Assembly: GCA_027658995.1 (NCBI GenBank)
Contig: JAQDQK010000019.1
Span: 1-64,000 of the forward strand
Origin: Propionibacteriaceae bacterium AM104-82
Lineage (GTDB): Bacteria; Actinomycetota; Actinomycetes; Propionibacteriales; Propionibacteriaceae
Direction of reading: 5' to 3'
Length of the DNA stretch: 64,000 nt
The position numbers and the translations under genes were made by a program. A model generated the notes under the pieces. The model saw only the letters and a list, made by a program, of their open reading frames with translations, ran no database searches and was not told the origin of the DNA. Shown here piece by piece: positions 28,034 through 36,616 of the stretch; positions within the stretch are counted from its first letter, which is position 1, and each line of letters opens with the position of its first letter.

Positions 28034-28059
28034 GGAACCTCCGGCACCGGTCATGCGTT
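28034..28059 (+). promoter_or_regulatory. Candidate ECF (SigE/SigH/SigR-type) promoter of sigB
   Basis: GGAAC at 28034-28038 and CGTT at 28056-28059 are separated by 17 bases. This matches the actinobacterial stress-sigma consensus GGAAC/T-N16-19-CGTT. Transcription would begin about 30 bases before the sigB ATG. I recall that mycobacterial sigB is driven from a promoter of the same type. Confidence 0.6.
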
Positions 28060-28096
28060 GTACAGGGTGACGACTGGCGAAAGGTCTGATTTGAAT

Positions 28097-29029
28097 ATGT
28101 TTACTTCTGCTCGCATGCGTAGCACCGAAGGCATCGACGGCAAGGACGCGGTGGGGCTCTACCTCGACGCGATCGCCAAGACCCCCCTGCTCACCGCCGT
28201 GGGCGAGGTTGACCTTGCTCGCGCTATCGAGGCTGGGCTCTACGCCCAGAAGATCCTCGATGGTGAGGTTACCTCGTCGACCCAAGTGACCGAAGACGAA
28301 CTGCGGGAGGTCGCCGCCGAGGGCGAGCGCGCCATGCAGCAGTTCATCCAGGCGAACCTCCGCCTGGTGGTCTCCGTCGCCCGCAAGTACGGCCGCTCGC
28401 AGATGCCGCTGCTCGACCTGGTCCAGGAGGGCAACACCGGCCTGATCCGCGCGGTCGAGAAGTTCGACTACGCCAAGGGCTTCAAGTTCTCCACCTACGC
28501 GACCTGGTGGGTCCGCCAGGCAATCTCGCGCGGCATCGCGCAGCAGGGACGCATCGTCCGGCTGCCCGTGCACGTCGCCGAGCAGGTCAACCAGGTCTCG
28601 GCCGTGCGCCGCAACCTGGAACGCCAGTTGGGCCGCGAGCCCGAGCTCGCCGAGATCGCCGACGAGTTGGGTCTCGAGGAGTCGAAGATCGTCGACCTGC
28701 TGCGCTACTCCCGCGACCACGTCTCGCTGGACGCCCCGGTTGAGGCCGACGGCGACACGGCGCTCGGCGACCTGATCGCCCGCGAGACGGCCCCCGGGCC
28801 GGACGAGATGGTGCTGGACGCCGAGGAGCGTGCCCGCCTCGAGGAGATGCTCTCCGACCTGGACGAGCGCTCCCAGGACGTCGTGCGGCGCCGCTACGGC
28901 CTGCTCGACGGACGCCAGGCGAAGCTCGCCGACATCGGCACCCACTGGGGCATCACCGCCGAGCGGGTCCGCCAGATCGAGCGCCAGGCGCTCGCCCAGA
29001 TGCGTGCCCGACAGGGCGTCGCAGCCTGA
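28097..29029 (+). CDS. sigB: Group 2 (primary-like) sigma factor SigB
   Basis: This 310-residue sigma-70 protein lacks the long basic N-terminal tail of SigA. Region 1.2 is DAVGLYLDAIAKTPLLTAVG, region 2 is LRLVVSVARKYGRSQMPLLD and ATWWVRQAISRGIAQQ, and region 4.2 is ITAERVRQIERQALAQMRAR. Its -10-recognition helix is almost identical to that of SigA, so promoter sets should overlap. The ATG at 28097 is chosen; TTG 28091 with an AAAGG six bases upstream is a possible alternative. An ECF-type promoter immediately upstream suggests stress induction. Confidence 0.93.
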   Translation: MFTSARMRSTEGIDGKDAVGLYLDAIAKTPLLTAVGEVDLARAIEAGLYAQKILDGEVTSSTQVTEDELREVAAEGERAMQQFIQANLRLVVSVARKYGRSQMPLLDLVQEGNTGLIRAVEKFDYAKGFKFSTYATWWVRQAISRGIAQQGRIVRLPVHVAEQVNQVSAVRRNLERQLGREPELAEIADELGLEESKIVDLLRYSRDHVSLDAPVEADGDTALGDLIARETAPGPDEMVLDAEERARLEEMLSDLDERSQDVVRRRYGLLDGRQAKLADIGTHWGITAERVRQIERQALAQMRARQGVAA

Positions 29030-29049
29030 CGCACCACCCCTAGCCGGAC

Positions 29050-29091
29050 GCGGCCCGTCACACTACCCCTCCCTGGGTCGTGGCGGGCCGC
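29050..29091 (+). terminator. Probable hairpin terminator after sigB
   Basis: An 8-bp GC stem (29050-29057 GCGGCCCG with 29084-29091 CGGGCCGC) lies 21 bases beyond the sigB stop. The loop is long and there is no clear T-run, so confidence is moderate. It would also face the converging tesB transcript. Confidence 0.45.
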
Positions 29092-29120
29092 CTCCTTGTC
29101 CGGCTACTGCCGCGGTCCGG

Positions 29121-29975
29121 CTACTGCTCGTCCACCACCCGGATCAGCCCCTCCTGCGCGCAGGACGCCACCGCGGCGCCGTCCTGGAACAGGCGGCCCA
29201 TCGCGAAGCCGCGCGCATTGGAGGCCGACGGCGAGATCATGTCGTAGAGCAGCCACCGGTCGACGTGCACCGGGCGGTGGAACCACATGGCGTGGTCGAT
29301 CGACGCGGCCTGCAGGCTCGGCGACAGGAACTCCACCTCGTGCGGGATCGTGGTCACGCTGAGCAGCGTCATGTCGCTGAGGTAGGCGAGCACCGCGGTG
29401 TTCAGCAGCGGCGAGTCGGGCATCGGCTGCTTGGTCCGCACCCACGCGCGCATGCTGCCGCCCTGCTTGGTTGGTTCCGGCCGCGACGCGAGCCGCACCT
29501 CCAGCGCGTCCCACTCCGAGATCAGCGCGACGCCCTCGCCGAAGCGGCGTCCGAGCACCTCCGCCAGTTCCGGCGATGCCTCTGGCGGCGCGACGTCGAC
29601 CGGCGCGCTGGCGCTGTGGTCGAGCCCCGGCTCGGGGTGCTGGAAGGACGCCGTCATCTCGAAGATCACCCGCTCGCCCTGCCTGGCGATCACCCGCCGG
29701 TTGGAGAAGGTGCGACCGTCGCGCATCACCTCGACGTCGAAGTCGAGGGCCGTGTCGGTGGCCCCGGGCCGCAGGAAGTAGGCGTTCAGGGAGTGCGGGA
29801 TCCGGTCCTCGGAGACAGTGCGGGCCGCGGCGATCAGCGTCTGGCCGAGCACCTGGCCGCCGAACATCCGCTGCATCCTGGTCCTCGGTTGGGGCCCGCG
29901 GAAGCTCAGCTCGCCCGTCTGGTCCAGGTCGAACAGGTTGAGCAGTTCGGTCACGTCTTTCGGCACGTGGCCCAT
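29121..29975 (-). CDS. tesB: Acyl-CoA thioesterase II
   Basis: This 284-residue double hot-dog protein starts MGHVPKDVTELLNLFDLDQ. The N-terminal half carries RMFGGQVLGQTLIAAARTV and the C-terminal half carries SIDHAMWFHRPVHVDRWLLYDMIS-type sequence with the catalytic Asp region. The glutamine of the Asp-Thr-Gln triad lies in the C-terminal CAQEGLIRV. It hydrolyses acyl-CoA to free acid and CoA in the cytoplasm. It follows hrpA by 21 bases on the same strand and is probably cotranscribed with it. Confidence 0.94.
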   Translation of the reverse strand: MGHVPKDVTELLNLFDLDQTGELSFRGPQPRTRMQRMFGGQVLGQTLIAAARTVSEDRIPHSLNAYFLRPGATDTALDFDVEVMRDGRTFSNRRVIARQGERVIFEMTASFQHPEPGLDHSASAPVDVAPPEASPELAEVLGRRFGEGVALISEWDALEVRLASRPEPTKQGGSMRAWVRTKQPMPDSPLLNTAVLAYLSDMTLLSVTTIPHEVEFLSPSLQAASIDHAMWFHRPVHVDRWLLYDMISPSASNARGFAMGRLFQDGAAVASCAQEGLIRVVDEQ

Positions 29976-29996
29976 CCTCCCATCACCGGGCCGCGG

Positions 29997-32900
29997 CTAG
30001 CCAGCTTGGCGGATGGCCTGCCTGATCCGCTTCGCGGAGATCGGCACGGAGGTGCGCAGCTGCTGGGCGAAGAGGCTGACGCGGAACTCCTCGATCAGGA
30101 ATGCGATCTCCTCGACCTCCGGGCGCAGCGGCCCGGCGGGCTGGGCGTCGATCAGCGCACCGTACAGGTCCTCCATCTCGTCGACCTGGGCCTGCAGGCC
30201 CGCGTCGCGGGCCGGGTTTGTCGCGGCGGCCTCCAGCCGGGCGACCGCTGCCTTCGCGTAGCGCGGCAGCGCCGCGAACCACGGGTCCGGCGTCGCGGAG
30301 ATGAACCGGTTGAAGAACAGGTTGTCGAGCTGGACGGTGACGTCCCTGCCCGCCTGCGTCGAGCCGGCCAGCAGCCGCGCGCGGGTGACGTCGGCCAGCG
30401 CGTGCGCCGCGGTGTTGACGACCTCCAGCGTGCGGCCGGGGCACTCCTGCCGGACGGCGAGCGCGACCCGCTCGTAGCCGGCGGCGTCGCGCACGTCGAC
30501 GAGGGGGCCCTGCTCGGCGGCGAGCTGCTCGCCCGCCTTGAGCCACGCGTCGGCGAGCAGGTCGGGAACGCTCGGGTACGCGGAGTCGGCAAGCGACAGC
30601 TTCTCCAGGCGCCCCATGTGTGCCACGACCCACTTCAGCGGCTCCGGGTTGGTCAGCGTCAGCAGCCTGCGAAGGCCGTGCGCGTGTGACCGGTCGGCCT
30701 TTGCGGCCTCGTCCATCACCGCGACGCCGACGCTGCCGCCCTCGTCGACGAGCGCCGGGTAGCCGACCACGCCCTTCGCGACGCTCGTCTGCCTGGGGAT
30801 CGCGCCGAACGTCCAGGACCGCTGACCGGTGGTGGCGATGCCGCCTGCGGAGCGGGTGAGCTTCTCGGCGACCTTGGGAGAGAGCCGCTGGGAGAGCTCG
30901 TCGAGGTCGGTGCCGCGCGCGATCTCGCGGCCGTTGTCGATGATCACGAACGTGGGGCGCAGGTGCGATCCCAGCTTGGCCGGGTCGAAGTCTTGAGCGG
31001 TGACGACGGTGCCGGTGAGCGCCGTCAGCGCCCTGGCGAGACCGGCGGGGAAGGATCCCTCGCGCGGCGCGTCCGCGAGCCACTCCAGCGCGCGGGCGGC
31101 GTGGTCGGGCGCCGGCACGAAGCTGGTGCGCAGCGACTTCGGGAGCGTGCGGATCAGCTCGGTGGCAAGCTCGCGCCTGAGGCCAGGCACCTGCCAACTG
31201 AAGGTGGCGTCGTCGAGTTGGTTGAGCAGTTCCAGCCGGACGGTGACGGTGACGCCGTCGGAGCCGGCGCCGGGGTCGTAGACGTAGCTGATCGGCAGCC
31301 TGTGCTGGCCGACCTCCCAGCGGTCCGGGAAGTCGGAGGGGCGCAGCAGTTCGGGGTTGACGACGACGTCGTCGAGCGTGAGCCGCGGCCACTGCTCCTG
31401 CGGGGTGCGGCGCAGCCACTTGTCGAAGGTCGCACCGGAGACGACGTCGCTCGGCACGCGCGCCTCGAAGAAGGCATAGAGGGCGTCGTCGGAGGCGAGC
31501 AGGTCGGGGCGGCGCATCCGGTCGGTGACCTTCTCGCCCTCCTTGACGGTCGCCCGGTTCGCGGCGACCAGTTTGTTCCTGGTCTCCCACTCCCCCTCGA
31601 CCAGCGCGCTGCGGATGAAGATCTCGCGTGCCTCGACCGGGTGGTCGGCCGCGTAGTTGGTGCGCCGTGCCGCCACGATCGGCACGCCGAACAGGCTGAT
31701 CTTCTCGTTGGCCTGCACCGAGGCGGTGCGGCTGGACCAGTGGGGCTCGGAGACGGTGCGGGTCAGCACGTGCCCGCCGACTTGTTCGACCATCTCGGGG
31801 GTGATGGCCGCGACCGTGCGCGCCCACAGCCGCGACGTCTCGACCAGTTCGAAGGCCATCACCAGCGGCGGGGTGGACTTCGACAGCGCCGAGCCGGGCT
31901 GGATCGCGAACCTTGCGCCTCGCGCGCCCTGGTACTCGGTGAGCGGGCGGCGCTTGCCCGGCTGCTTCTTGGCGCGCTCCTGCTCGGCGAGCCCGACGTT
32001 GGACAGCAGCCCGCTGAGCAGACAGGTCAGCACCTCTGGCATGGCCCCGCGGCCGGTGGTGTCGAGGTCGAGTTCGCGGGTGGCCTCCTTCAACTGGGAG
32101 ACGAGGTCCTCCCACTCGCGGAACCGGACGAAGCTCAGGTATTCGGAGCGGCACAGCCTGCGGAAGGCGCTGCTTCCCATCTCGCGGCGCTTGGTGCGCA
32201 GGTAGGTCCAGATGTTGAGCAGCACCTCGAAGTCGCCGCCCTCGGGCGCCCGGGAGGCCTGCTGCTGACCGGGCCGGGTGCCGGTGTGGGCGGTGTGGCG
32301 CCTCGGCTCCCCGCCGGAGGGTTCGGGCGTCGGTTCGCTGCCTGGCACCCCGCCCCAGAACCTGCGGTGCAGTTCGTCTGCCTGCTGCTGGAACTCGGCT
32401 GGCCGCTCGCGCACGTCCGGCACGGTCAGGCCGGCGACCAGGACGAGGACGGTGGCAAGCGAGTTGCGGCGGGCCCCCTCGATCAGCATCCGGCCGAGCT
32501 TGGGGTCGACCGGCATCCTGGCGAGCATCCGGCCGGTGCGGGTCAGCCGCAGCTGGTCGTGGCGCTTGCGCGGGTGGATGGCGCCCAGTTCGCTGAGCAC
32601 GCGCACGCCGTCGTTGATGTGGGAGGTGACGGGCGCCTCGACGAACGGGAAGGACTCGATGTCGCCCAGGCCCGCCTGCGCCATCAGCAGGATGACGGTT
32701 GCGAGGTTGGTGCGCAGGATCTCGGGGTCGGAGAACTCGGGGCGGGCCTCGAAGTCCTCCTCCGAGTAGAGCCGGATCGCAACGCCGGGGCCGACGCGGC
32801 CGCAGCGGCCCGCGCGCTGGTTGGCGGAGGCCTGCGACACGGGCTCGATCGGGAGGCGCTGCACCTTCGTCCTGGCCGAGTAGCGCGAGATGCGGGCGGT

Positions 32901-33791
32901 GCCAGCGTCGATCACGTAGCGGACCCGCGGGACGGTGATGGAGGTCTCGGCGACGTTGGTGGCGAGCACGACGCGGCGGGCCGCCTTCGGCGCGAAGACG
33001 CGCTGCTGGTCGGCGGAGGACAGCCGGGCGAACAGCGGGAGCACCTCGAGGCCGGTGCCGAGCGCCTCGATGGCGTCGGCCGTGTCGCGGATCTCGCGCT
33101 CACCGCTGAGGAACACCAGGATGTCGCCGGTCGACGACGTCGTGACGATCTCCTCGACCGCGGTGGTGATCTGGTCGATCTCGTCCTGCCCCTCGTCTGG
33201 CTCGCGGTAGACGACCTCGACGGGGTAGGTGCGGCCGGACACCTCGACGACCGGGGCGTCGTCGAAGTGCTCGGAGAAGCGGGCTGTGTCGATCGTCGCG
33301 GAGGTGACGATGACGCGCAGGTCCGGGCGCTTGGGAAGCAACTGCTTGAGGTAGCCGAGCAGGAAGTCGATGTTGAGGCTTCGCTCGTGCGCCTCGTCGA
33401 TGATGATCGTGTCGTAGCGGCTCAGCATCCGGTCGTGGGTCAGTTCCGACAGCAGGATGCCGTCGGTCATCACCTTCACCCGCGTCCTGGCGCTCACCTT
33501 GCGCGTGAAACGCACCTGGTAGCCGACGAACTCGCCGATCTCGACCCCGCACTCGGAGGCGATGCGCTGCGCGACCGTCCTCGCGGCGATCCTGCGCGGC
33601 TGGGTGTGCGCGATCCGTTCCCTGCCCGCGAGCAGGCAGATCTTGGGAAGCTGCGTCGTCTTGCCCGAGCCGGTCTCGCCGGCCACGACGACGACCTGGT
33701 TGTCGCGGATCAGTTGCGCGATGTGTTCCGCCTCCGCCGCGATCGGCAGGGACGGGTCGACCTCGATGGTGGGGGTTGGCTTCCCCGTCAT
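29997..33791 (-). CDS. hrpA: DEAH-box ATP-dependent RNA helicase HrpA
   Basis: This 1264-residue helicase starts MTGKPTPTIEVDPSLPIAAE. Walker A is GETGSGKTTQLPK (about 38-50), motif II is IIIDEAHERSLN, and motif VI is QRAGRCGRVGPG. The OB-fold/DUF3418 region forms the long C-terminal half. The ATG at 33791 overlaps the stop of the universal stress protein gene (ATGA) and is preferred to a GTG eight codons earlier. HrpA acts on structured RNA and, in E. coli, on collided ribosomes; the role here is inferred from the family. Confidence 0.95.
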   Translation of the reverse strand: MTGKPTPTIEVDPSLPIAAEAEHIAQLIRDNQVVVVAGETGSGKTTQLPKICLLAGRERIAHTQPRRIAARTVAQRIASECGVEIGEFVGYQVRFTRKVSARTRVKVMTDGILLSELTHDRMLSRYDTIIIDEAHERSLNIDFLLGYLKQLLPKRPDLRVIVTSATIDTARFSEHFDDAPVVEVSGRTYPVEVVYREPDEGQDEIDQITTAVEEIVTTSSTGDILVFLSGEREIRDTADAIEALGTGLEVLPLFARLSSADQQRVFAPKAARRVVLATNVAETSITVPRVRYVIDAGTARISRYSARTKVQRLPIEPVSQASANQRAGRCGRVGPGVAIRLYSEEDFEARPEFSDPEILRTNLATVILLMAQAGLGDIESFPFVEAPVTSHINDGVRVLSELGAIHPRKRHDQLRLTRTGRMLARMPVDPKLGRMLIEGARRNSLATVLVLVAGLTVPDVRERPAEFQQQADELHRRFWGGVPGSEPTPEPSGGEPRRHTAHTGTRPGQQQASRAPEGGDFEVLLNIWTYLRTKRREMGSSAFRRLCRSEYLSFVRFREWEDLVSQLKEATRELDLDTTGRGAMPEVLTCLLSGLLSNVGLAEQERAKKQPGKRRPLTEYQGARGARFAIQPGSALSKSTPPLVMAFELVETSRLWARTVAAITPEMVEQVGGHVLTRTVSEPHWSSRTASVQANEKISLFGVPIVAARRTNYAADHPVEAREIFIRSALVEGEWETRNKLVAANRATVKEGEKVTDRMRRPDLLASDDALYAFFEARVPSDVVSGATFDKWLRRTPQEQWPRLTLDDVVVNPELLRPSDFPDRWEVGQHRLPISYVYDPGAGSDGVTVTVRLELLNQLDDATFSWQVPGLRRELATELIRTLPKSLRTSFVPAPDHAARALEWLADAPREGSFPAGLARALTALTGTVVTAQDFDPAKLGSHLRPTFVIIDNGREIARGTDLDELSQRLSPKVAEKLTRSAGGIATTGQRSWTFGAIPRQTSVAKGVVGYPALVDEGGSVGVAVMDEAAKADRSHAHGLRRLLTLTNPEPLKWVVAHMGRLEKLSLADSAYPSVPDLLADAWLKAGEQLAAEQGPLVDVRDAAGYERVALAVRQECPGRTLEVVNTAAHALADVTRARLLAGSTQAGRDVTVQLDNLFFNRFISATPDPWFAALPRYAKAAVARLEAAATNPARDAGLQAQVDEMEDLYGALIDAQPAGPLRPEVEEIAFLIEEFRVSLFAQQLRTSVPISAKRIRQAIRQAG

Positions 33792-34789
33792 CCGTGCGTG
33801 ATGAACAACGGGCACTCCGCGTGGGCCATCAGGCCACGCAGCAGGCCGCCGAGCCCGAAGCCCGGAATCGTGGACTCCCCCACGCCGAGCACGAGCAGGT
33901 CATAGTTGGCGCTGCGGCTGACGAGCTCGTTGATGGGGCTGTCGGCCGCGACCTGCACGTCGTAGACGACCTCGGGGAAGTCGGGGGCGATGCCCTGCGC
34001 GATCGCCTCGATGCCGCCCTGCGCGAAGCGGAGCTGCTCGTCGAGCTGCGACGGGCTGAGCCTGCGGGAGAACAGCCCGACGGGGGGCTGCACCGCGTGC
34101 ACGATCTCCAGCCTGCTGCCGAGCCGCTGGGCCTGCTGGAAGCCGGCCTTGAGGATCGTCTCCGAGCCGGGCGAGGTCTGCAGGCCGACGCCGACGATGC
34201 CCTTCGAGCCGACCGGGTCGGGGTGTGCCGCGGCGGAGATCACGATGACGGGGCACGACGCGTTGGCGACCACCGCCACCGAGGTGGAGCCGACGAACAT
34301 CCGCTCGAGGCCGGAGGCCGCGCGGCGGCCGACGACCACCAGGTCGGCGACCTCGCTGAGCCGGGCCATCACGCCGCCGGGCGAGCCCATCACGACCTCG
34401 GTCTTGAGCCGGGCCGGGTCGAGCCCGATCTCCAGCGCGAGGGCCTTTGCCTCCTCGTTGGCGGTGACGCCCGCGGCCTGCAGCACCTCGGGGTCGTAGA
34501 CGACGCCCCAGGCTCCTGCCATCAGGGTGTCGTCGACGGCGTTGACGAGCATCAGTTCGGCATCGTGGCGCTTGGCGGTGTTGGCACCGAAGCGCACGGC
34601 GCGCAGGCCGTCGTCGCTGCCGTCGACGCCGACGACGATCAGCGGCACGTGCGGCTTGGTCGGATCGGAGTCGGTCCCTTCCTCGACGGGCCACGGTCGC
34701 TTGACCTCGTGGCGCGGGGTCTCTTCGGGGGTCTCCTGGGGGGTCTCCGGATCGATCTGATCGTTGTGGGGGGTGGTGGGCTCAGTCAT
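33788..34789 (-). CDS. Tandem-domain universal stress protein
   Basis: This 333-residue protein has a Thr/Pro/Glu-rich tail of about 45 residues, then two UspA domains. The first begins PLIVVGVDGSDDGLRAVRFG and ends in an ATP-loop-like VVVGRRAASGLERMFVGSTS. The second begins GIVGVGLQTSPGSETILKAG and ends LLVLGVGESTIPGFGLGGLL. The first domain keeps the G-x-G...S pattern better than the second. It probably binds ATP and acts under stress or growth arrest. It lies between the flavin-fold gene and hrpA with 3-base and -4-base spacing, so the three are one transcription unit. Confidence 0.92.
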   Translation of the reverse strand: MTEPTTPHNDQIDPETPQETPEETPRHEVKRPWPVEEGTDSDPTKPHVPLIVVGVDGSDDGLRAVRFGANTAKRHDAELMLVNAVDDTLMAGAWGVVYDPEVLQAAGVTANEEAKALALEIGLDPARLKTEVVMGSPGGVMARLSEVADLVVVGRRAASGLERMFVGSTSVAVVANASCPVIVISAAAHPDPVGSKGIVGVGLQTSPGSETILKAGFQQAQRLGSRLEIVHAVQPPVGLFSRRLSPSQLDEQLRFAQGGIEAIAQGIAPDFPEVVYDVQVAADSPINELVSRSANYDLLVLGVGESTIPGFGLGGLLRGLMAHAECPLFITHG

Positions 34790-34792
34790 GAG

Positions 34793-35203
34793 TCAACTCC
34801 TTTTCGTTCCGGACATCACGCGCCCGCTGACGGCGCCTGGGGTGACGGCGATCCACACGGAGCGCTCGCCGTCGAGCCAACTGATCGGCTTGTCTGCGTC
34901 CGCCTCGACGCGCGACGTTGTTCCCTGCACGAGCACCGACCAGCCGATGATGGCCTCGCCGTCGATGTCGTCGACCTCGAATGCCACCTCGGTGGGCTCG
35001 GCGAGCCGCGAAAGGCTGCTTCCCTCGGCCGTCTGGAAGACGACCCGGGAGTCGCTGACCCGGTAGTTGACGGGGACCACGACGATCCCGTCCGCGCCGT
35101 GCCAGGCGAGCCTTCCGACCTCGGCCTCCGCAAGGAGGGCCCAACACTCATCGGCGTCTAGCCGCGAGAAGTAGGTCACGCCCTGGCCGGGTTCACTCGT
35201 CAT
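34793..35203 (-). CDS. Pyridoxamine 5'-phosphate oxidase-like (flavin/F420 split barrel) protein
   Basis: This 136-residue protein starts MTSEPGQGVTYFSRLDADEC. The core LLAEAEVGRLAWHGADGIVVVPVNYRV-type strand pattern and the VAFEVDDIDGEAIIGWSVLV segment fit the PNPOx-like split-barrel family (Pyridox_ox_2 group). Such proteins bind FMN, F420 or heme; the cofactor cannot be told here. It is the first gene of the unit with the universal stress protein, which suggests a redox or dormancy role. Confidence 0.85.
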   Translation of the reverse strand: MTSEPGQGVTYFSRLDADECWALLAEAEVGRLAWHGADGIVVVPVNYRVSDSRVVFQTAEGSSLSRLAEPTEVAFEVDDIDGEAIIGWSVLVQGTTSRVEADADKPISWLDGERSVWIAVTPGAVSGRVMSGTKRS

Positions 35204-35295
35204 GGGAGCACACTATCGCGCCGAGGCCTGACTTCGCGTCCGGCCAGCATGCTCACCCATCCCGGGTAGGAGGGCGCCACACGCCGCGATCGGCG

Positions 35296-35309
35296 TCGAA
35301 ACGTTCCGA
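35296..35309. promoter_or_regulatory. LacI-type operator-like palindrome before the xylanase gene
   Basis: TCGAAACGTTCCGA is palindromic at 12 of 14 positions with a central CG, the layout of LacI/CebR-family operators. It lies 95 bases before the xylanase start, a sensible place for control by a sugar-responsive repressor. Caution: part of it (GCGTCGAAACGT) also occurs in the intergenic repeats near 43.6 kb, so it may be a repeat fragment. Confidence 0.35.
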
Positions 35310-35403
35310 AACCCCTGGCCCTGCGTCGCGCGTCCGGCCTACCCTCCATTTAGTTCTGCCTCACACCAAAAGGCAGCCGCATCGAGACAAAGGAGTTCAT
35401 CAG

Positions 35404-36576
35404 ATGCGAACCATCACCCGACCCCTGCGCGGAGGCCTGGCCGTCGCGGCCGCCGCGGCCCTTGCGCTCTCCTCCACCCCAGCGGTCGCAGCCGGGCCCA
35501 CGCTGCGCGACGCCGGCCCCAGCCGGCCGTTGATCGGCACCGCGGCCTGGGGCGAGCGCGACCTGATCGGCTACCGGAAGTCGACCCCGACCAAGTTCCA
35601 GCAGGTGCTCGGCGCCCAGTTCGAGTCCGTCACGCCCGAGAACGACCTGAAGTGGGCCGAAATCCATCCCGCCCCAGGCGTCTACGACTTCGAGGGCGCT
35701 GACGCCGTCCTGCGCTTCGCGCAACTGAACAAGCAGCAGGTCCGCGGCCACACGCTGCTGTGGCACAGCCAGAACCCCGCGTGGGTCAACGAGGCCAGCA
35801 AGACGTGGACCTGCAACGAGGCCCGCGCGGTCCTGAAGGAGCACATCACCACCGTGGTGGGCAGGTACAAGAACAAGATCTACGAGTGGGACGTCGCCAA
35901 CGAGATCTTCCAGGACACCTGGGACAACGGGGGCGTCAGGCTGCGCACCGAGGCGAACCCGTTCCTCAAGGCGTGTGCCGCCGACCCCGAGGCCCTGATC
36001 GGCGACGCGTTCCGGTGGGCCCACAAGGCCGACAAGAAGGCGCTGCTGTTCCTCAACGACTACAACGCGGAGGGGATCAACGAGAAGACCGACGCCTACT
36101 ACGCGTTGGCCAAGCGACTCCTGGCCGACGGAGTGCCGCTGCACGGCTTCGGCGCCCAGGCCCACCTGAGCCTGCAGTACGGCTACGACGGCGGGCTCGA
36201 CGCGAACCTCAAGCGCTTCTCCGACCTCGGGCTCAAGGTGGCCATCACCGAGGCGGACGTGCGCATCCCGGGCGTCGAGGGGCGCGAACCGACGGCCGCC
36301 GAGGTCGCCGAACACGCCAGCCGTCACGTGCGACTGCTCGAGAGTTGCCTCGCCAACCAGGCCTGCACCAGTTTCACCGTGTGGGGATTCAACGACGACT
36401 ACTCGTGGGTCCCGCAGACCTTCGCCGGTGAGGGCTGGGCGACGCTGATGACGGGCGACTACCAGCCGAAGCCTGCCTTCGACGCGATGATCGCGGCCCT
36501 CGCGGACGCCAAGCCCGCGAAGATGCCGTGCGCGAAGAAGCCCGACCTGAAGCCCTGTCAGACGGGCAAGCGGTAG
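35404..36576 (+). CDS. Secreted endo-1,4-beta-xylanase, GH10
   Basis: This 390-residue protein starts with a signal peptide (residues 1 to about 30, RRxx-free basic start, long alanine core, cleavage near AVAA/GP). One GH10 catalytic domain follows. The acid/base Glu167 is in EWDVANEIF and the nucleophile Glu283 in VAITEADVR. GHTLLWHSQNPAW and VTPENDLKW are the usual xylan-binding stretches. There is no carbohydrate-binding module; the tail is a short cysteine/lysine-rich segment (KMPCAKKPDLKPCQTGKR). An AAGGAG site precedes the ATG. It hydrolyses xylan outside the cell. It stands alone, with no sugar transporter nearby. Confidence 0.95.
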   Translation: MRTITRPLRGGLAVAAAAALALSSTPAVAAGPTLRDAGPSRPLIGTAAWGERDLIGYRKSTPTKFQQVLGAQFESVTPENDLKWAEIHPAPGVYDFEGADAVLRFAQLNKQQVRGHTLLWHSQNPAWVNEASKTWTCNEARAVLKEHITTVVGRYKNKIYEWDVANEIFQDTWDNGGVRLRTEANPFLKACAADPEALIGDAFRWAHKADKKALLFLNDYNAEGINEKTDAYYALAKRLLADGVPLHGFGAQAHLSLQYGYDGGLDANLKRFSDLGLKVAITEADVRIPGVEGREPTAAEVAEHASRHVRLLESCLANQACTSFTVWGFNDDYSWVPQTFAGEGWATLMTGDYQPKPAFDAMIAALADAKPAKMPCAKKPDLKPCQTGKR

Positions 36577-36616
36577 CCGCGACACGGATGTGTGCGGCCC
36601 GGCGCCGCGCCGCGTG

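Noticed and set aside
29050..29091. A strong T-run terminator after sigB
   Set aside because: There is a GC hairpin but no T-run and the loop is long, so it is listed only as a probable terminator.
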